Assembly: GCF_022919715.1 (NCBI RefSeq)
Contig: NZ_CP095042.1
Location: 2,232,001 to 2,296,000, forward strand
Direction of reading: 5' to 3'
Source: Agromyces sp. H17E-10
Lineage (GTDB): Bacteria; Actinomycetota; Actinomycetes; Actinomycetales; Microbacteriaceae
Length of the DNA stretch: 64,000 bases
A model generated the notes under the pieces. The model saw only the letters and a program-made list of their open reading frames with translations, did not search any database and was not told where the DNA came from. Position 1 is the stretch's first letter, and each line of letters opens with the position of its first letter. The translations under genes were made by a program, and so were the position numbers. Of this stretch, positions 25,918 through 34,884 are shown in pieces.

Positions 25918-26688
25918 ATGACGGATGCCGCGGCACGGCCGCAGACGGCCGCCGGCGTGCGTGCGGCGCTCGCCGCCGCAGCCGATCCCGACCGCGTGCC
26001 GCAGCTCGCGCGGTTCTTCAAGACCGGCCCCGGCGGGTACGCCGAGGGCGACCGGTTCATCGGCGTGACCGTACCGCAGACCCGGGCGGTCGTGCGCGAG
26101 TTCGCCGACCTGCCGCTCGTCGAGTCGATGTCGCTGCTGGACAGCCCGATCCACGAGCATCGGCTCGCGGCGCTCATCGTCATGGTCGGGCAGTTCGCTC
26201 GTGCGAGCCGCCCGCGCTCGCGCGACGACGCGGCGCGCGAGCGCCTGTACACCGCCTACCTCGACGCGGTCGAGCGGGGCCGGGTCGACAACTGGGACCT
26301 CGTCGACAGCTCGGCCGAGGTGCTCGTCGGCGAGGTGCTGTTCCCCGGCGCGCCCGTCGACCGGGTCGAACCGGAGCTGATCGTCGGGCTCGCGGCATCC
26401 CCGTCGGTGTGGTCGCGGCGCGTCGCCGTGCTCGCGACCTTCGCGGCGACGAAGGCGGGCGACGCCCGCCCGACGCTCGCGGTCGCCGAGCGGCTGCTCG
26501 ACGACCGGCACGACCTCATCCAGAAGGCCGTCGGCTGGATGCTGCGCGAGGCCGGCAAGCGGGTCGGCGTCGACGTGCTCACCGGGTTCCTCGACGTGCA
26601 TGCGGCGCGGATGCCGCGGACGATGCTCTCGTACGCGACCGAGCACCTCTCGCCCGAGCAGCGGGCCGCGTATCGCGCGATGCGCTGA
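25918..26688 (+). CDS. DNA alkylation repair protein (AlkD-like, HEAT-like repeats)
   Basis: A 256-residue protein of the AlkD DNA-glycosylase family, which removes bulky alkylated bases using HEAT-like helices. Signatures are RFFKTGPGGYAEGDRFIGV, VPQTRAVVREFADL and the central NWDLVDSSAEVLVGEVL with the Trp and Asp typical of the active cleft, then SVWSRRVAVLATF and DLIQKAVGWMLREAGKR. Whether it has glycosylase activity is not shown. It is transcribed divergently from the GNAT gene with a 56-bp gap. Confidence 0.9.
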   Translation: MTDAAARPQTAAGVRAALAAAADPDRVPQLARFFKTGPGGYAEGDRFIGVTVPQTRAVVREFADLPLVESMSLLDSPIHEHRLAALIVMVGQFARASRPRSRDDAARERLYTAYLDAVERGRVDNWDLVDSSAEVLVGEVLFPGAPVDRVEPELIVGLAASPSVWSRRVAVLATFAATKAGDARPTLAVAERLLDDRHDLIQKAVGWMLREAGKRVGVDVLTGFLDVHAARMPRTMLSYATEHLSPEQRAAYRAMR

Positions 26689-26770
26689 GCGGGTCGGCGG
26701 TCAGACCGCGCGGTCTGGTGCGGCGGGTGCTTCGGGTGCAGTCTTGGAGCACGAGACGAGGGGGTCCATC

Positions 26771-27367
26771 GTGCAGGTCGACATCATCCACCATGCTCCG
26801 CCGTATCGCGTCGGGGTCTTCATCGGCAGCCTCGCGAGCGATTCGATCAACCGCACGCTCGCGAAGGCCCTCATGCGGCTCGCGCCCGAGGAGTTCGCCT
26901 TCGAGGAGATCGTCTACCGCGACCTGCCGCTCTACAGTCGCGACTACGACGCCGACTACCCGCAGGTCGCCCGCGACTACAAGGCGGCGATCCAGCGCTC
27001 CGATGCCCTGCTGTTCGTGACGCCCGAGTACAACCGCTCGGTGCCCGGGCCGCTCAAGAACGCGATCGACTGGGCGAGCCGGCCGTGGGGCGAGAACGCG
27101 CTCACCGGGCGGCCGTCGGCCGTCATCGGCGCCTCGCCCGGCGCGCTCGGCACGGCGGTCGCGCAGCAGAGCCTTCGCAGCATCCTGAGCTTCTGCAACG
27201 CACCCCAGATGAATGCGCCCGAGGCGTACATCCACGTCACTCCCGGGCTCATCGCCGACGACGGCGAGGTCACCGTCGAGAGCACGGAGGAGTTCCTGCG
27301 GGTGTTCATGCAGCGGTTCCTCGAGTTCACGACCCGGGTGCTGACGGTGCTGCCGCGGCCCGACTGA
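26771..27367 (+). CDS. NAD(P)H-dependent FMN reductase
   Basis: A 198-residue flavodoxin-like reductase. The FMN phosphate loop is VGVFIGSLASDSINRTLAKA and the second FMN contact is LLFVTPEYNRSVPGPLKNAI. The family supplies reduced flavin or reduces quinones and azo compounds. GTG at 26771 follows an ACGAGGGGG ribosome site and leaves only a short N-terminal arm before the first beta strand. It reads in the same direction as the AlkD-like gene with an 82-bp gap and may be separately transcribed. Confidence 0.88.
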   Translation: MQVDIIHHAPPYRVGVFIGSLASDSINRTLAKALMRLAPEEFAFEEIVYRDLPLYSRDYDADYPQVARDYKAAIQRSDALLFVTPEYNRSVPGPLKNAIDWASRPWGENALTGRPSAVIGASPGALGTAVAQQSLRSILSFCNAPQMNAPEAYIHVTPGLIADDGEVTVESTEEFLRVFMQRFLEFTTRVLTVLPRPD

Positions 27368-27465
27368 TCGGACGATGCCTGGCCCGCGCGGCGGGCGGTG
27401 GGGTGCTCCGGCGCGCTCGCTCCTGCGCGCTCGCCCCAGCCCGCGCTCGCCGGAGGGCGCGCTCG

Positions 27466-28284
27466 CTACAGCCCGCGCTCGCCGAGCCAGTCGAGCAGCG
27501 CGGTACCGACCTCGGCCGGGCGCTCGACGCTCGGCAGGTGCGCGGTGCCCGCGATGCGCAGCCCGGTCACGTCGGGCACCCGGTCGACGATGGCGTCGAA
27601 CTGCACGGCGAACGGCGACAGGTCGAACTCGCCGACCATTGCAAGGGTCGGCGTCGCGATCTCGCCGAGGCGCTCGGCGGCGGGCGGGTCGAGCGGCACC
27701 TGGTCGCCGTCGTCGGCGACATGCGCGACGTTCGGCTCGGCGAGCTCGTGGGCGCGGGCCAGGTACCCGGGGTCGATGTCGGACGCCGAGCGCCCCGAGC
27801 CGATGGCGAACACCGCCGTCTCGAGCCGGATGTAACCGGCCGGGTCGGCGAGCGCATCGATCGCGTCGACCTCGTCGAGACGCCGCTGCTCGTCGGCGGA
27901 CGGCTCGACGTCGGGGAACCCGCCGATGCGCGCACCGATCGTCACGAGCCCGGCCACCCGGCGGGGCGCCGCGAGCGCCACGTCGATCGCGAGCGCACCG
28001 CCGCGGCTCGCACCCACGACGGTCGCGCGCTCGACGCCGAGGTGGTCGAGCAGCGCGACGGCGTCGTCGTGGTTCGCGAAGGGCACCGAGAAGTCGTGCC
28101 GCGTGCCGCCGAACCCGCGGGGGTCGTAGCGCACGACGAAGTGGTCGGCGGCGAGGTCGTCGACGACCTCGTCCCACATGCGGAGGGTGGCGATGCCGGC
28201 AGGGATCAGCAGCAGCGCGGGAGCGGAGACGGCACCGGCCGTCTCGTAGTAGAGCTCGGCGCCGGGGAGTTCGAGGGTGGGCAT
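27466..28284 (-). CDS. Alpha/beta-fold hydrolase
   Basis: A 272-residue soluble hydrolase. The oxyanion strand reads LLLIPAGIATLRMW, followed by VVRYDPRGFGGT. The nucleophile elbow is VVGASRGGALA with Ser. The acid is likely Asp in MVGEFDLSPF, and the His is in GTAHLPSVERP. The layout matches 3-oxoadipate enol-lactonase/epoxide hydrolase-like proteins; the substrate is unknown. A 98-bp GC-rich, low-complexity tract (27368-27465) separates its end from the convergent FMN reductase gene. Confidence 0.87.
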   Translation of the reverse strand: MPTLELPGAELYYETAGAVSAPALLLIPAGIATLRMWDEVVDDLAADHFVVRYDPRGFGGTRHDFSVPFANHDDAVALLDHLGVERATVVGASRGGALAIDVALAAPRRVAGLVTIGARIGGFPDVEPSADEQRRLDEVDAIDALADPAGYIRLETAVFAIGSGRSASDIDPGYLARAHELAEPNVAHVADDGDQVPLDPPAAERLGEIATPTLAMVGEFDLSPFAVQFDAIVDRVPDVTGLRIAGTAHLPSVERPAEVGTALLDWLGERGL

Positions 28285-28324
28285 CCAGCGATCATATGGG
28301 CGCGCGCTCGGTCGGCGCGCGGCG

Positions 28325-29623
28325 TCAGTCCTTGCCCTTGCCGCCGCCCTTGCCCTTGTCTTTGTCGTCGCCCTTGTCGTCGTTGCGATTGCTTCCGCTG
28401 TTGCCGGGAGCGTCGTCGGTGTCCGGCGGCGGCGCCGGGGCGACGGTGGGCTCCTCGCTCGGTGTCGTCGACTCGACCGGCGCGGACGGGGAGGGCGTGT
28501 GCTCGGCGTCGACGGGCGTCGTCAGCGCCCCGATGACCGCGTGCGCGAGCAGCACGATCGCCACCGCCGCGGCTGCGAGTGCCGCGACGATCAGCACCGG
28601 CCGTCGTCGGCGCGGGGGCGCATCCGCGGGGCGGGCCGGGCCGACGGGACCGGCGGGATCTGGACCAGCCGGATCTGGGCCGGCGGGCGTCATGACGGCC
28701 GTCGCAGCGGTCGCACCTCCGAGCGGGACGGGCATCACCTTCGTCGCCCCGGTCGCGGCATCCGCGTCGGTCGGAGTCACGTCGAGCCCGGCTGCCGCCA
28801 CCGCCACCTCGAGCCCGCTCGGTCGGTCTTGGGGGTCGCGTGCGGTCATCGCCGAGAGCAGTGCGACCCAGTCGGCGCCGAGCCGCTCGGGCACCTCGGG
28901 GTCGCGCACGAGCCGTGCGCCCGCGGCCTCCGCCGCCGGACCCGGGAACGCGGCCTGCCCGGTGCGTGCCTCGAGCGCGAGCAGCCCGAGCGAGTACACG
29001 TCGGCGGCAGGGCCCGCGGGCGCCCCGCTCACCTGCTCGGGGCTGAGGTACCCGGGCGTGCCGACGAGCAGCCCCGTGCGCGTGAGTCTCGCGTCGTCGA
29101 TGAGGCGCGCGATACCGAAGTCGGCGAGCTTCGCGTTCCACCGGCGCGACGGCAGGTGGGCCGGTTCGAGCAGCACGTTCGCAGGCTTCACGTCGCGGTG
29201 CACGATGCCGCGCTCGTGGATCACGTGCAGGGCTTCGCCGAGGTCGGCGAGGAGCGCTGCCGCCTCGGGCGCGTCGAGCGGCCCGGAGCGCAGGGCCTCA
29301 CGCAGGTCCTGCCCGTCGACGAGTTCCATCACGAGGTACTCGCGCCCCGTGCCGGCGTCGCGCGACGCGTCGTAGAGTCGCACGAGCGCCCGGTGCTGCA
29401 GGCTCGCGAGCAACGCGATCTCCGACGCGCGTCGGGCCGAGTCGTCGATGCCCTCGGCGGACGCGTCGAAGAGCTTCACCGCGACCGGGCGGCCGAGCGA
29501 GCCGTCGGTCGCCCGGTACACGCTCGCCATGCCACCGCGCCCGATGAGGGCGTCGATCCGGTAGCGCCCGCCGAGCACCGTGCCGAGGAACGGGTCGGCG
29601 CCGGGATCGTGCGTACTCGTCAC
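28325..29623 (-). CDS. Membrane Ser/Thr protein kinase (PknB-type)
   Basis: A 432-residue transmembrane kinase. The N-terminal kinase domain (about 18-280) has the Gly loop IGRGGMASVY, Lys50, the HRDVKPAN catalytic loop (142-149), DFG (168-170) and GTPGYLSPE in the activation segment. A Pro/Asp linker, a basic stop-transfer stretch and a single membrane helix (341-367) follow. The extracellular tail of about 60 residues is Pro/Ser-rich and ends in a Lys/Asp/Gly run. No PASTA domains are present, so it does not bind peptidoglycan in the PknB way. The GTG start at 29623 fits the domain start. Confidence 0.92.
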   Translation of the reverse strand: MTSTHDPGADPFLGTVLGGRYRIDALIGRGGMASVYRATDGSLGRPVAVKLFDASAEGIDDSARRASEIALLASLQHRALVRLYDASRDAGTGREYLVMELVDGQDLREALRSGPLDAPEAAALLADLGEALHVIHERGIVHRDVKPANVLLEPAHLPSRRWNAKLADFGIARLIDDARLTRTGLLVGTPGYLSPEQVSGAPAGPAADVYSLGLLALEARTGQAAFPGPAAEAAGARLVRDPEVPERLGADWVALLSAMTARDPQDRPSGLEVAVAAAGLDVTPTDADAATGATKVMPVPLGGATAATAVMTPAGPDPAGPDPAGPVGPARPADAPPRRRRPVLIVAALAAAAVAIVLLAHAVIGALTTPVDAEHTPSPSAPVESTTPSEEPTVAPAPPPDTDDAPGNSGSNRNDDKGDDKDKGKGGGKGKD

Positions 29624-29681
29624 ACCGTCGAGCGTAGCCCGGGCATCCCGGGACGGGCTGGGGGTTGCCTCGATGCCGGAC

Positions 29682-30524
29682 TCACCCGAAGATCATCGGC
29701 AGGTCGCCGTCGTCGTCGCCCAGGTCGAGGTCGACGAGCACCGGAACGTGGTCGCTCGGGGCGTCGCCCTTGCGCTCGTTGCGGTGGATCGAGGCGCCTG
29801 CGACCGCGTCGGCGAACGCCTGCGAGCCGAGGATGAAGTCGATGCGCATGCCCTCGTTGCGCGGGAACCGCAGCTGCTTGTAGTCCCAGTACGTGAAGAG
29901 CCCCTCGGGTACGTGCGGGCGCACGACGTCGGCGAGCCCGGCGCCCTCGAGGGCGAAGAACGCCGCGCGTTCTTCGGGGGAGACGTGCGTGGTCTGCCCG
30001 ACGACGACGGTCGGGTCGCCGTTGTCGACGTCGAACGGGGCGACGTTGAAGTCGCCCATGAGTGCGAACGGCCGAGCCGGGTGGGCCGTGGTCTCGGCCC
30101 GGGCGTACTCGGTGAGCGCCGCGTAGAAGTCGAGCTTGTACGTGAGGTGCGGGTCGCCGAGAGCACGGCCGTTCGGCACGTAGAGGCTCCAGAGGCGCAC
30201 GTCGTCGACCGTCGCGCCGATCGCCCGCGCCTCCTTCGGCAGGTCGGGGCCGTCATGCCCCTTCAGGAATCCGGGCATGCCGGGGAACTCGATCTCGACG
30301 TCGCCGATCGGCGACCGGCTCGCGATCGCGACGCCGTTCCACTGGTTGAGCCCGTGCAGCGCGAGTTCGTAGCCCGCCTGCTCGAAGGCATCGTGCGGGA
30401 ACTGCTCGGGCTTGCACTTGATCTCCTGCATCGCGAGCACGTCGACGTCCTCGCGCACCATCCAGTCGACGACGCGGCCGACGCGGGTGCGGATCGAGTT
30501 GACGTTCCAGGTGGCGATGCGCAT
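29682..30524 (-). CDS. xth: Exodeoxyribonuclease III
   Basis: A 280-residue AP endonuclease/3'-5' exonuclease of DNA base-excision repair. The protein begins MRIATWNVNSIRTR, has the metal-binding Glu in LAMQEIKCKPEQFP, the catalytic DFNVAP block (GDFNVAPFDVDN), YWDYKQLRFPRNEGMRIDFI and the closing SDHVPVLVDL with the catalytic His. Length and motif order match the family throughout. It is a single gene on the minus strand, 58 bp upstream of the kinase gene in transcription order. Confidence 0.94.
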   Translation of the reverse strand: MRIATWNVNSIRTRVGRVVDWMVREDVDVLAMQEIKCKPEQFPHDAFEQAGYELALHGLNQWNGVAIASRSPIGDVEIEFPGMPGFLKGHDGPDLPKEARAIGATVDDVRLWSLYVPNGRALGDPHLTYKLDFYAALTEYARAETTAHPARPFALMGDFNVAPFDVDNGDPTVVVGQTTHVSPEERAAFFALEGAGLADVVRPHVPEGLFTYWDYKQLRFPRNEGMRIDFILGSQAFADAVAGASIHRNERKGDAPSDHVPVLVDLDLGDDDGDLPMIFG

Positions 30525-30567
30525 GGGTTCCAGCGTAGGTCAGGCCGGGGACACCTGAGCGCGCGGG

Positions 30568-31125
30568 TCAGTCGCGCCGGCTGGCCATGAGCGGCACGAC
30601 GACCCAGACTGCGACGACGGCCAGCAGCGACATGCCGATCGCGACGAAGCCGGCCTCGCGGCTCACCGCGACGTCGAAGATGAGTCCGGCGACCCCGACG
30701 GCCAGCAGCGAGACGACGCCGAGCAGCACGAAGAGCATGCGGTTGGCGGTGCGCACGAGACGGTCCTTCTGGCGGCGCCCGTAGAGCATGCGGTGCAGGA
30801 TGACGGGCGCAAGGCCGAGCACCGTCGCGAGTGCCGCGAGGGCGACGAGGGTGAGGTAGAGCCCGAGCTCGTAGTCGTCGAGCTCGGTGAACCGCGGCTG
30901 GAAGGCGGCCGCGAGCAGGAAGCCCGAGATGAGCTGCGTCCCCGTGAGCACCGAACGCAGCTCCTGCAGGATGTCCGCCCAATTGCGGTCGAGGCGCTCG
31001 GTCGGCGTCTCGTTGCGCGCCGGCGTCTCGGCGTGCTCGGCGGCATCGCCACCCTCGGTCTGGTCGTGCCGTCCTGCATCGGTGCGCATGGCGGGCTTCG
31101 CGTGCCCGGCGGGATCGGTGGCCAT
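30568..31125 (-). CDS. DUF6328 family membrane protein
   Basis: A 185-residue protein with four membrane helices after a polar N-terminus. The family block ERLDRNWADILQELRSVLTG precedes helix 1 (LISGFLLAAAFQPRF). The loop LAPVILHRMLYGRRQKDRLV separates helices 2 and 3, matching DUF6328 from memory. Function unknown. The ATG at 31125 leaves a 35-residue disordered leader; a shorter start at MRTDAGR is possible. It is divergent from cofE across 132 bp. Confidence 0.75.
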   Translation of the reverse strand: MATDPAGHAKPAMRTDAGRHDQTEGGDAAEHAETPARNETPTERLDRNWADILQELRSVLTGTQLISGFLLAAAFQPRFTELDDYELGLYLTLVALAALATVLGLAPVILHRMLYGRRQKDRLVRTANRMLFVLLGVVSLLAVGVAGLIFDVAVSREAGFVAIGMSLLAVVAVWVVVPLMASRRD

Positions 31126-31257
31126 ACGCGATCGTAGCGCCGCGGCATCCCGCTCGTTCAGCCCTTGCCGGGAGCGCACCGGTCGTGGCAGGGCGGGGCG
31201 ATGCCAGAATGGACGCGCCGCGACTCCGCGGCGACGGAGTCCGATGGGGGAGCGTCC

Positions 31258-32055
31258 ATGGCCGCAGGTTTCAGTGTCGAGGGCGTCGACGGGCTGCCCG
31301 AGATCTCGACGGGCGACGATCTCGCGGCGCTCATCGCCGGCGCGACCGAACTCGCCGACGGCGACATCCTCGTGGTCACGTCGAAGATCGTCTCGAAGGC
31401 CGAGGGGCGCGTGGTCGAGGCAGCCGACCGCGAAGCCGCGATCACCGCCGAGACGGTGCGCGTCGTCGCGAGCCGCGAGTTCGACGGGGGCATCACCCGC
31501 ATCGTCGAGAACCGCCAGGGCATCGTCGGAGCCGCTGCCGGCGTCGACGCTTCCAACGCTCCCGACGGCACGGTGCTGCTACTGCCGGTGGATCCAGATG
31601 CCTCGGCACGCGACCTCGCGACCGGGCTGCGCGCGCTCACGGGCGCCCGGATCGGCGTCATCCTCTCCGACACGCTCGGTCGGCCGTGGCGCGAGGGCCA
31701 GACCGACATCGCGATCGGCGCTGCCGGCGTGCACGTCTTCGACGACCTGCGCGGCGGCACGGATGCCTCGGGCAAACCGCTCTCGGTGACGATGCCGTGC
31801 GTGGCCGACGAGATCGCCGGTGCGGGCGAGCTCGTCAAGGGCAAGTCGTCGGGGGTTCCGGTGGCGATCGTGCGCGGCCTCGACCGCTACGTGGGCGACC
31901 TCGACCTGCCCGGGGCGCGGTCGATCCAGCGCCCGAGCGAGCGCGACCTGTTCCGGCAGGGTGCCGACGAGGCGTACGACGAGGGGTACCGTGCGGGCTT
32001 CGACGAAGCGCAGGCCGAGGGGTCGCTGCGCAGCAGCGGAGACGACTTCGAGTAA
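31258..32055 (+). CDS. cofE: Coenzyme F420-0:L-glutamate ligase
   Basis: A 265-residue CofE (the ligase half of actinobacterial FbiB). It adds glutamate to F420-0 using GTP, the last step of F420 assembly. Recognisable blocks are [60 protein letters not shown] and [20 protein letters not shown]. The nitroreductase-like C-terminal half of mycobacterial FbiB is absent. ATG at 31258 is preferred over 31201 because of a GGGGGAG ribosome site 5 bases upstream. It is followed by the gntR gene and the rest of the F420 genes. Confidence 0.92.
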   Translation: MAAGFSVEGVDGLPEISTGDDLAALIAGATELADGDILVVTSKIVSKAEGRVVEAADREAAITAETVRVVASREFDGGITRIVENRQGIVGAAAGVDASNAPDGTVLLLPVDPDASARDLATGLRALTGARIGVILSDTLGRPWREGQTDIAIGAAGVHVFDDLRGGTDASGKPLSVTMPCVADEIAGAGELVKGKSSGVPVAIVRGLDRYVGDLDLPGARSIQRPSERDLFRQGADEAYDEGYRAGFDEAQAEGSLRSSGDDFE

Positions 32056-32076
32056 CGCCCGCCGGCGACCGTTCGG

Positions 32077-32095
32077 CTTTTGGATCCAAAGTCTG
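32077..32095. promoter_or_regulatory. Putative GntR operator A (upstream of gntR)
   Basis: CTTTTGGATCCAAAGTCTG contains the perfect palindrome TTTGGATCCAAA. It matches the left half of sites B, C and D and lies 36 bases before the gntR start, so the regulator may control itself. The right half is degenerate compared with the other sites. Confidence 0.55.
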
Positions 32096-32130
32096 TGCCG
32101 GGCGCGATTCTTCCGATACATTCGGGTGCC

Positions 32131-32880
32131 ATGAGCGAACTCACCGCCCCCAGGGGCCGGACCTCGGGCTCCGGGCTCGACGCCGACGCGCTGCAGCAGC
32201 TCGCGGGCAAGCACCAGGGCGGATACCGCTCGGTCGGAGTCATGGTCTACGAGATCCTCCGCGACGCCATCCTGAGCGGCACCCTGCCGCCCGGACAGAA
32301 GCTGCGCCAGGAGACCCTCGCCGAATCGATCGGCGTCTCGCGGCTGCCGGTTCGGTCGGCGCTCATCCAGCTCGAGGCCGACGGGCTCGTCGAGTTCCAT
32401 GAGCGGCGCGGCGCGGTCGTGAAGTCGCTCTCGGTCGAGCAGGCGCGCGAGGTCTACGCCGTGCGCGCGCTGCTCGAGGGCGAGGCGCTGCGGCTGTCGA
32501 TGGCGGAAATGACGCCAGAGCGCATCGAGCGCCTGCGCGAGCTCGGACGCACGGCCGACGCCGAGGAGGAGGGCGCCGACTTCGTCGACGCCCGCACCGA
32601 GTTCTACGCCGTGCTCTACGACGCGGCCGCTCGCCCGGTGCTCTGGGAGATGATCGAGCAGCTGCGCCTCAAGGTCGGCCGCTACGTGCTCGGCTGGCGC
32701 GTCGACGGCGCCGAGCCCGGACACTCGCGCTCGCACTCCCACGAGGAGCTCATCGCGGCCGTCGAGGGCGGCGACGTCGACCACGCGCTCGAGGTGCAGC
32801 GCTCGCACCTCGAACGGGTTCGCGACGCCGTGCTCGAGCTGCTCGACCGCGAGTCGGCTGCGGCGCCCGCGCGCCGCTGA
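32131..32880 (+). CDS. GntR-family regulator, FCD (FadR/VanR) subfamily
   Basis: A 249-residue transcription factor. The winged-helix part shows VYEILRDAILSGTLPPGQKL and LAESIGVSRLPVRSALIQLE, then GLVEFHERRGAVVK. The C-terminal FCD ligand domain begins YAVRALLEGEALRL; its metal-site residues are DARTEFYAVLYDAA and the His-rich HSRSHSHEELIAAV. FCD regulators bind small carboxylates through a metal. The placement between cofE and the F420-dependent oxidoreductase operon, and the shared operator motif, suggest it controls the F420/catabolic regulon (inference). Confidence 0.9.
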   Translation: MSELTAPRGRTSGSGLDADALQQLAGKHQGGYRSVGVMVYEILRDAILSGTLPPGQKLRQETLAESIGVSRLPVRSALIQLEADGLVEFHERRGAVVKSLSVEQAREVYAVRALLEGEALRLSMAEMTPERIERLRELGRTADAEEEGADFVDARTEFYAVLYDAAARPVLWEMIEQLRLKVGRYVLGWRVDGAEPGHSRSHSHEELIAAVEGGDVDHALEVQRSHLERVRDAVLELLDRESAAAPARR

Positions 32881-32947
32881 GTCGAAGCCGGGGCCTCGTC
32901 GTCCGCGCGGCGCGAGCGAGCGGCATCCGTCTCACCCTTGCTCTTGC

Positions 32948-32970
32948 TTTTTGGATCCAGTATCCGAAAC
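32948..32970. promoter_or_regulatory. Putative GntR operator B (F420 oxidoreductase operon)
   Basis: The site TTTTTGGATCCAGTATCC plus GAAAC contains GGATCC-A-GTATCC between a T run and an A run. It lies 80 bases before the first LLM gene and closely matches sites C and D. Confidence 0.65.
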
Positions 32971-33049
32971 AATGGCAACCACGACGGGATGTCTCTTGCG
33001 GGCGCCCGCCCGTCGACCCGTCGGAATCCGCGAGGATGGAGGAGTGTCA

Positions 33050-34042
33050 GTGCACATCGGCTACGCCGCCATGCTCGAGCAGTTCCCTCCCGCCGAGGCG
33101 GTCGCGCTCGCCGCGCTCGCCGAGCAGCACGGCTTCACGGGGGTCATGGCCACCGACCACTTCCAGCCGTGGACGCCGCGGCTCGGCCAGTCGTCGCACG
33201 TGTGGAGCGTGCTCGGCGCACTCGGCGAGCGGACGCGCGGCGACTTCGGCCCGGGCGTGACCACGCCGACGTTCCGCACGCACCCCGCGGTCGTCGCACA
33301 GGCGAGCGCGACCCTCGCCTCGATGTACCCGGGAAGGCACTGGCTCGGCATCGGGTCGGGCGAGGCGCTCAATGAACACATCGTGGGCGAGTACTGGCCC
33401 GAGGCCCCCGACCGCATCAACCGCATGTTCGAGGCCGTCGAGCTCATCAAGAAGCTCTTCACCGCGTCGATCGCCGGCCGCGACGTGCGCCACGCGGGCC
33501 CGAGCTTCAAGCTCGAGACCACTCGCCTCTGGACCATGCCGCCGACCGCCCCCGAGATCTACGTCGCGACGGCCGGACCGGTCACCGCGCGCCGCGCCGG
33601 CCGGGTCGCCGACGGGCTCATCACGACCACCGGGCCGATGGACCGGCTCGAGGCCCTGCTCGCCCGCTTCGCCGACGGTGCGCGCGACGGCGGCCGCGAT
33701 GTGCGGCGCATGCCCAAGATCCTGCAGCTGCACCTCTCGTGGGCCGCGACCGACGAGGACGCGATGCGCAACGCGCTCACCGAATGGCCGATCGCGGGCA
33801 TGCGGTTCGGGCGCAGCGACATCCGCTCGCCGTTCGAGTTCGAGCAGCTCGCCCGCACGGTGCGCCCCGAGGACTTCGAGGGCCGCATGGTCGTCTCGGC
33901 CGACCCCGACCGGCACCGCGCCGAGATCCAGCGCTACCTCGACCTCGGGTTCGACCGCATCTATCTGCACAACGTCGGACGCAACCAGGCCGACTGGCTC
34001 GAGGTCTTCGGCCGCGAGGTGCTGCCGGGGCTGCGCGCATGA
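33050..34042 (+). CDS. F420-dependent LLM-class oxidoreductase (TIGR03557-like, fgd-related)
   Basis: A 330-residue luciferase-like TIM-barrel oxidoreductase that probably uses F420. It resembles the glucose-6-phosphate dehydrogenase-related F420 family: IGYAAMLEQFPPAEAVALA, GVMATDHFQPWTPRLGQSSH, GPGVTTPTFRTHPAVVAQAS and [16 protein letters not shown]. Its substrate is unknown. GTG at 33050 lies 7 bases after GGAGG and is preferred over the GTG at 33044. The stop overlaps the cofC start (ATGA at 34039-34042), tying the oxidoreductase to F420 synthesis. It is the first gene of the operon driven from site B. Confidence 0.88.
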   Translation: MHIGYAAMLEQFPPAEAVALAALAEQHGFTGVMATDHFQPWTPRLGQSSHVWSVLGALGERTRGDFGPGVTTPTFRTHPAVVAQASATLASMYPGRHWLGIGSGEALNEHIVGEYWPEAPDRINRMFEAVELIKKLFTASIAGRDVRHAGPSFKLETTRLWTMPPTAPEIYVATAGPVTARRAGRVADGLITTTGPMDRLEALLARFADGARDGGRDVRRMPKILQLHLSWAATDEDAMRNALTEWPIAGMRFGRSDIRSPFEFEQLARTVRPEDFEGRMVVSADPDRHRAEIQRYLDLGFDRIYLHNVGRNQADWLEVFGREVLPGLRA

Positions 34043-34836
34043 ACGGCGAGATCCGGGATGCCGCGGCCGGGGTCGACGGCCGGGTCGAATCGTCGGGCCA
34101 GGTGGTGCCGAGCCGCTGGACCGTCGTGATCCCGGTCAAGGCGTTCGCCGCCGCCAAGACACGGCTCGGGCCCGTCGTGCCCGCCGAGGCGCGCGCCGCA
34201 CTGGCGAGGGCATTCGCGCTCGACACGATCCACGCCGCCCAGGAGGCGCGGTCGGTCGATCGCGTCATCGTGATCACGGGCGAGATCGGACTCGGCACGC
34301 CCCTGCCCGAGGGCGTCGAGGTCGTCGGCGAACCGGATGCCGCCGGGTCGCGTCTCGGTGACGACGACGGTCGCGCCGTCCCAGGGCGGTCGAGCCTCGA
34401 CACGGCGATCGACGCGGGCGTCGCCCTCGCGAGAACGGATAGCGACGTTCCCGTCGCGGTGCTGCTCGGCGACCTGCCGTCGCTCCGCACGAGCGAACTC
34501 GAGTTCGCGCTCGACGCCGCTGCGCGGCATCCGCTCGCCTTCATCGCCGATGCCGACGGAACCGGCACCACGCTCGCGACCGCCGGCGCGGGCGTACCCA
34601 TGCGCCCGGCCTTCGGTGAGCAGTCGGCCTCGCGACACCGCGAGGCCGGGTTCGCCGACCTCGCGGGCAGCGCGCCCTTCGTGAGCCTGCGCCGCGACGT
34701 CGACACCGTCGAAGCGCTCGAACGCGCGCTCCAGCTCGGTGTCGGCCCGCGCACCGCCGAGGCGGTCGCCGCGCTCGCCGACGGGCCGCTGCCGCATGCG
34801 GGCGCCGGCCCCGCAGCATCCCATCGGCCCGACTGA
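34039..34836 (+). CDS. cofC: 2-phospho-L-lactate guanylyltransferase
   Basis: A 265-residue nucleotidyltransferase that activates phospholactate (or phosphoenolpyruvate in mycobacteria, as FbiD) with GTP for F420 assembly. The catalytic loop is VVIPVKAFAAAKTRLGP. The metal site is VAVLLGDLPSLRTSEL and ADADGTGTTLATAGAG, followed by the family block FGEQSASRHREAGF. An N-terminal extension of about 25 residues precedes the fold. It is coupled to the upstream LLM gene by ATGA overlap; fgd follows 48 bp downstream. Confidence 0.92.
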   Translation: MNGEIRDAAAGVDGRVESSGQVVPSRWTVVIPVKAFAAAKTRLGPVVPAEARAALARAFALDTIHAAQEARSVDRVIVITGEIGLGTPLPEGVEVVGEPDAAGSRLGDDDGRAVPGRSSLDTAIDAGVALARTDSDVPVAVLLGDLPSLRTSELEFALDAAARHPLAFIADADGTGTTLATAGAGVPMRPAFGEQSASRHREAGFADLAGSAPFVSLRRDVDTVEALERALQLGVGPRTAEAVAALADGPLPHAGAGPAASHRPD

Positions 34837-34884
34837 CTCGCCCGACCCGACTCACCGAACCAGACCCCGCAGAAGGAGCACGAG

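Noticed and set aside
27368..27465. GC-rich tract with repeated CGCGCTCGC considered as a palindromic element
   Set aside because: It lacks the GGTTTCGAGAC/CTCAACC ends and looks like simple low-complexity sequence between convergent genes.
34039..34836. Picrate-type (npd) nitroaromatic cluster as explanation for F420 genes plus LLM enzymes
   Set aside because: The hydride-transferase and nitro-reduction genes of that pathway are not seen; the F420 genes here are linked instead to amidohydrolase and extradiol genes.
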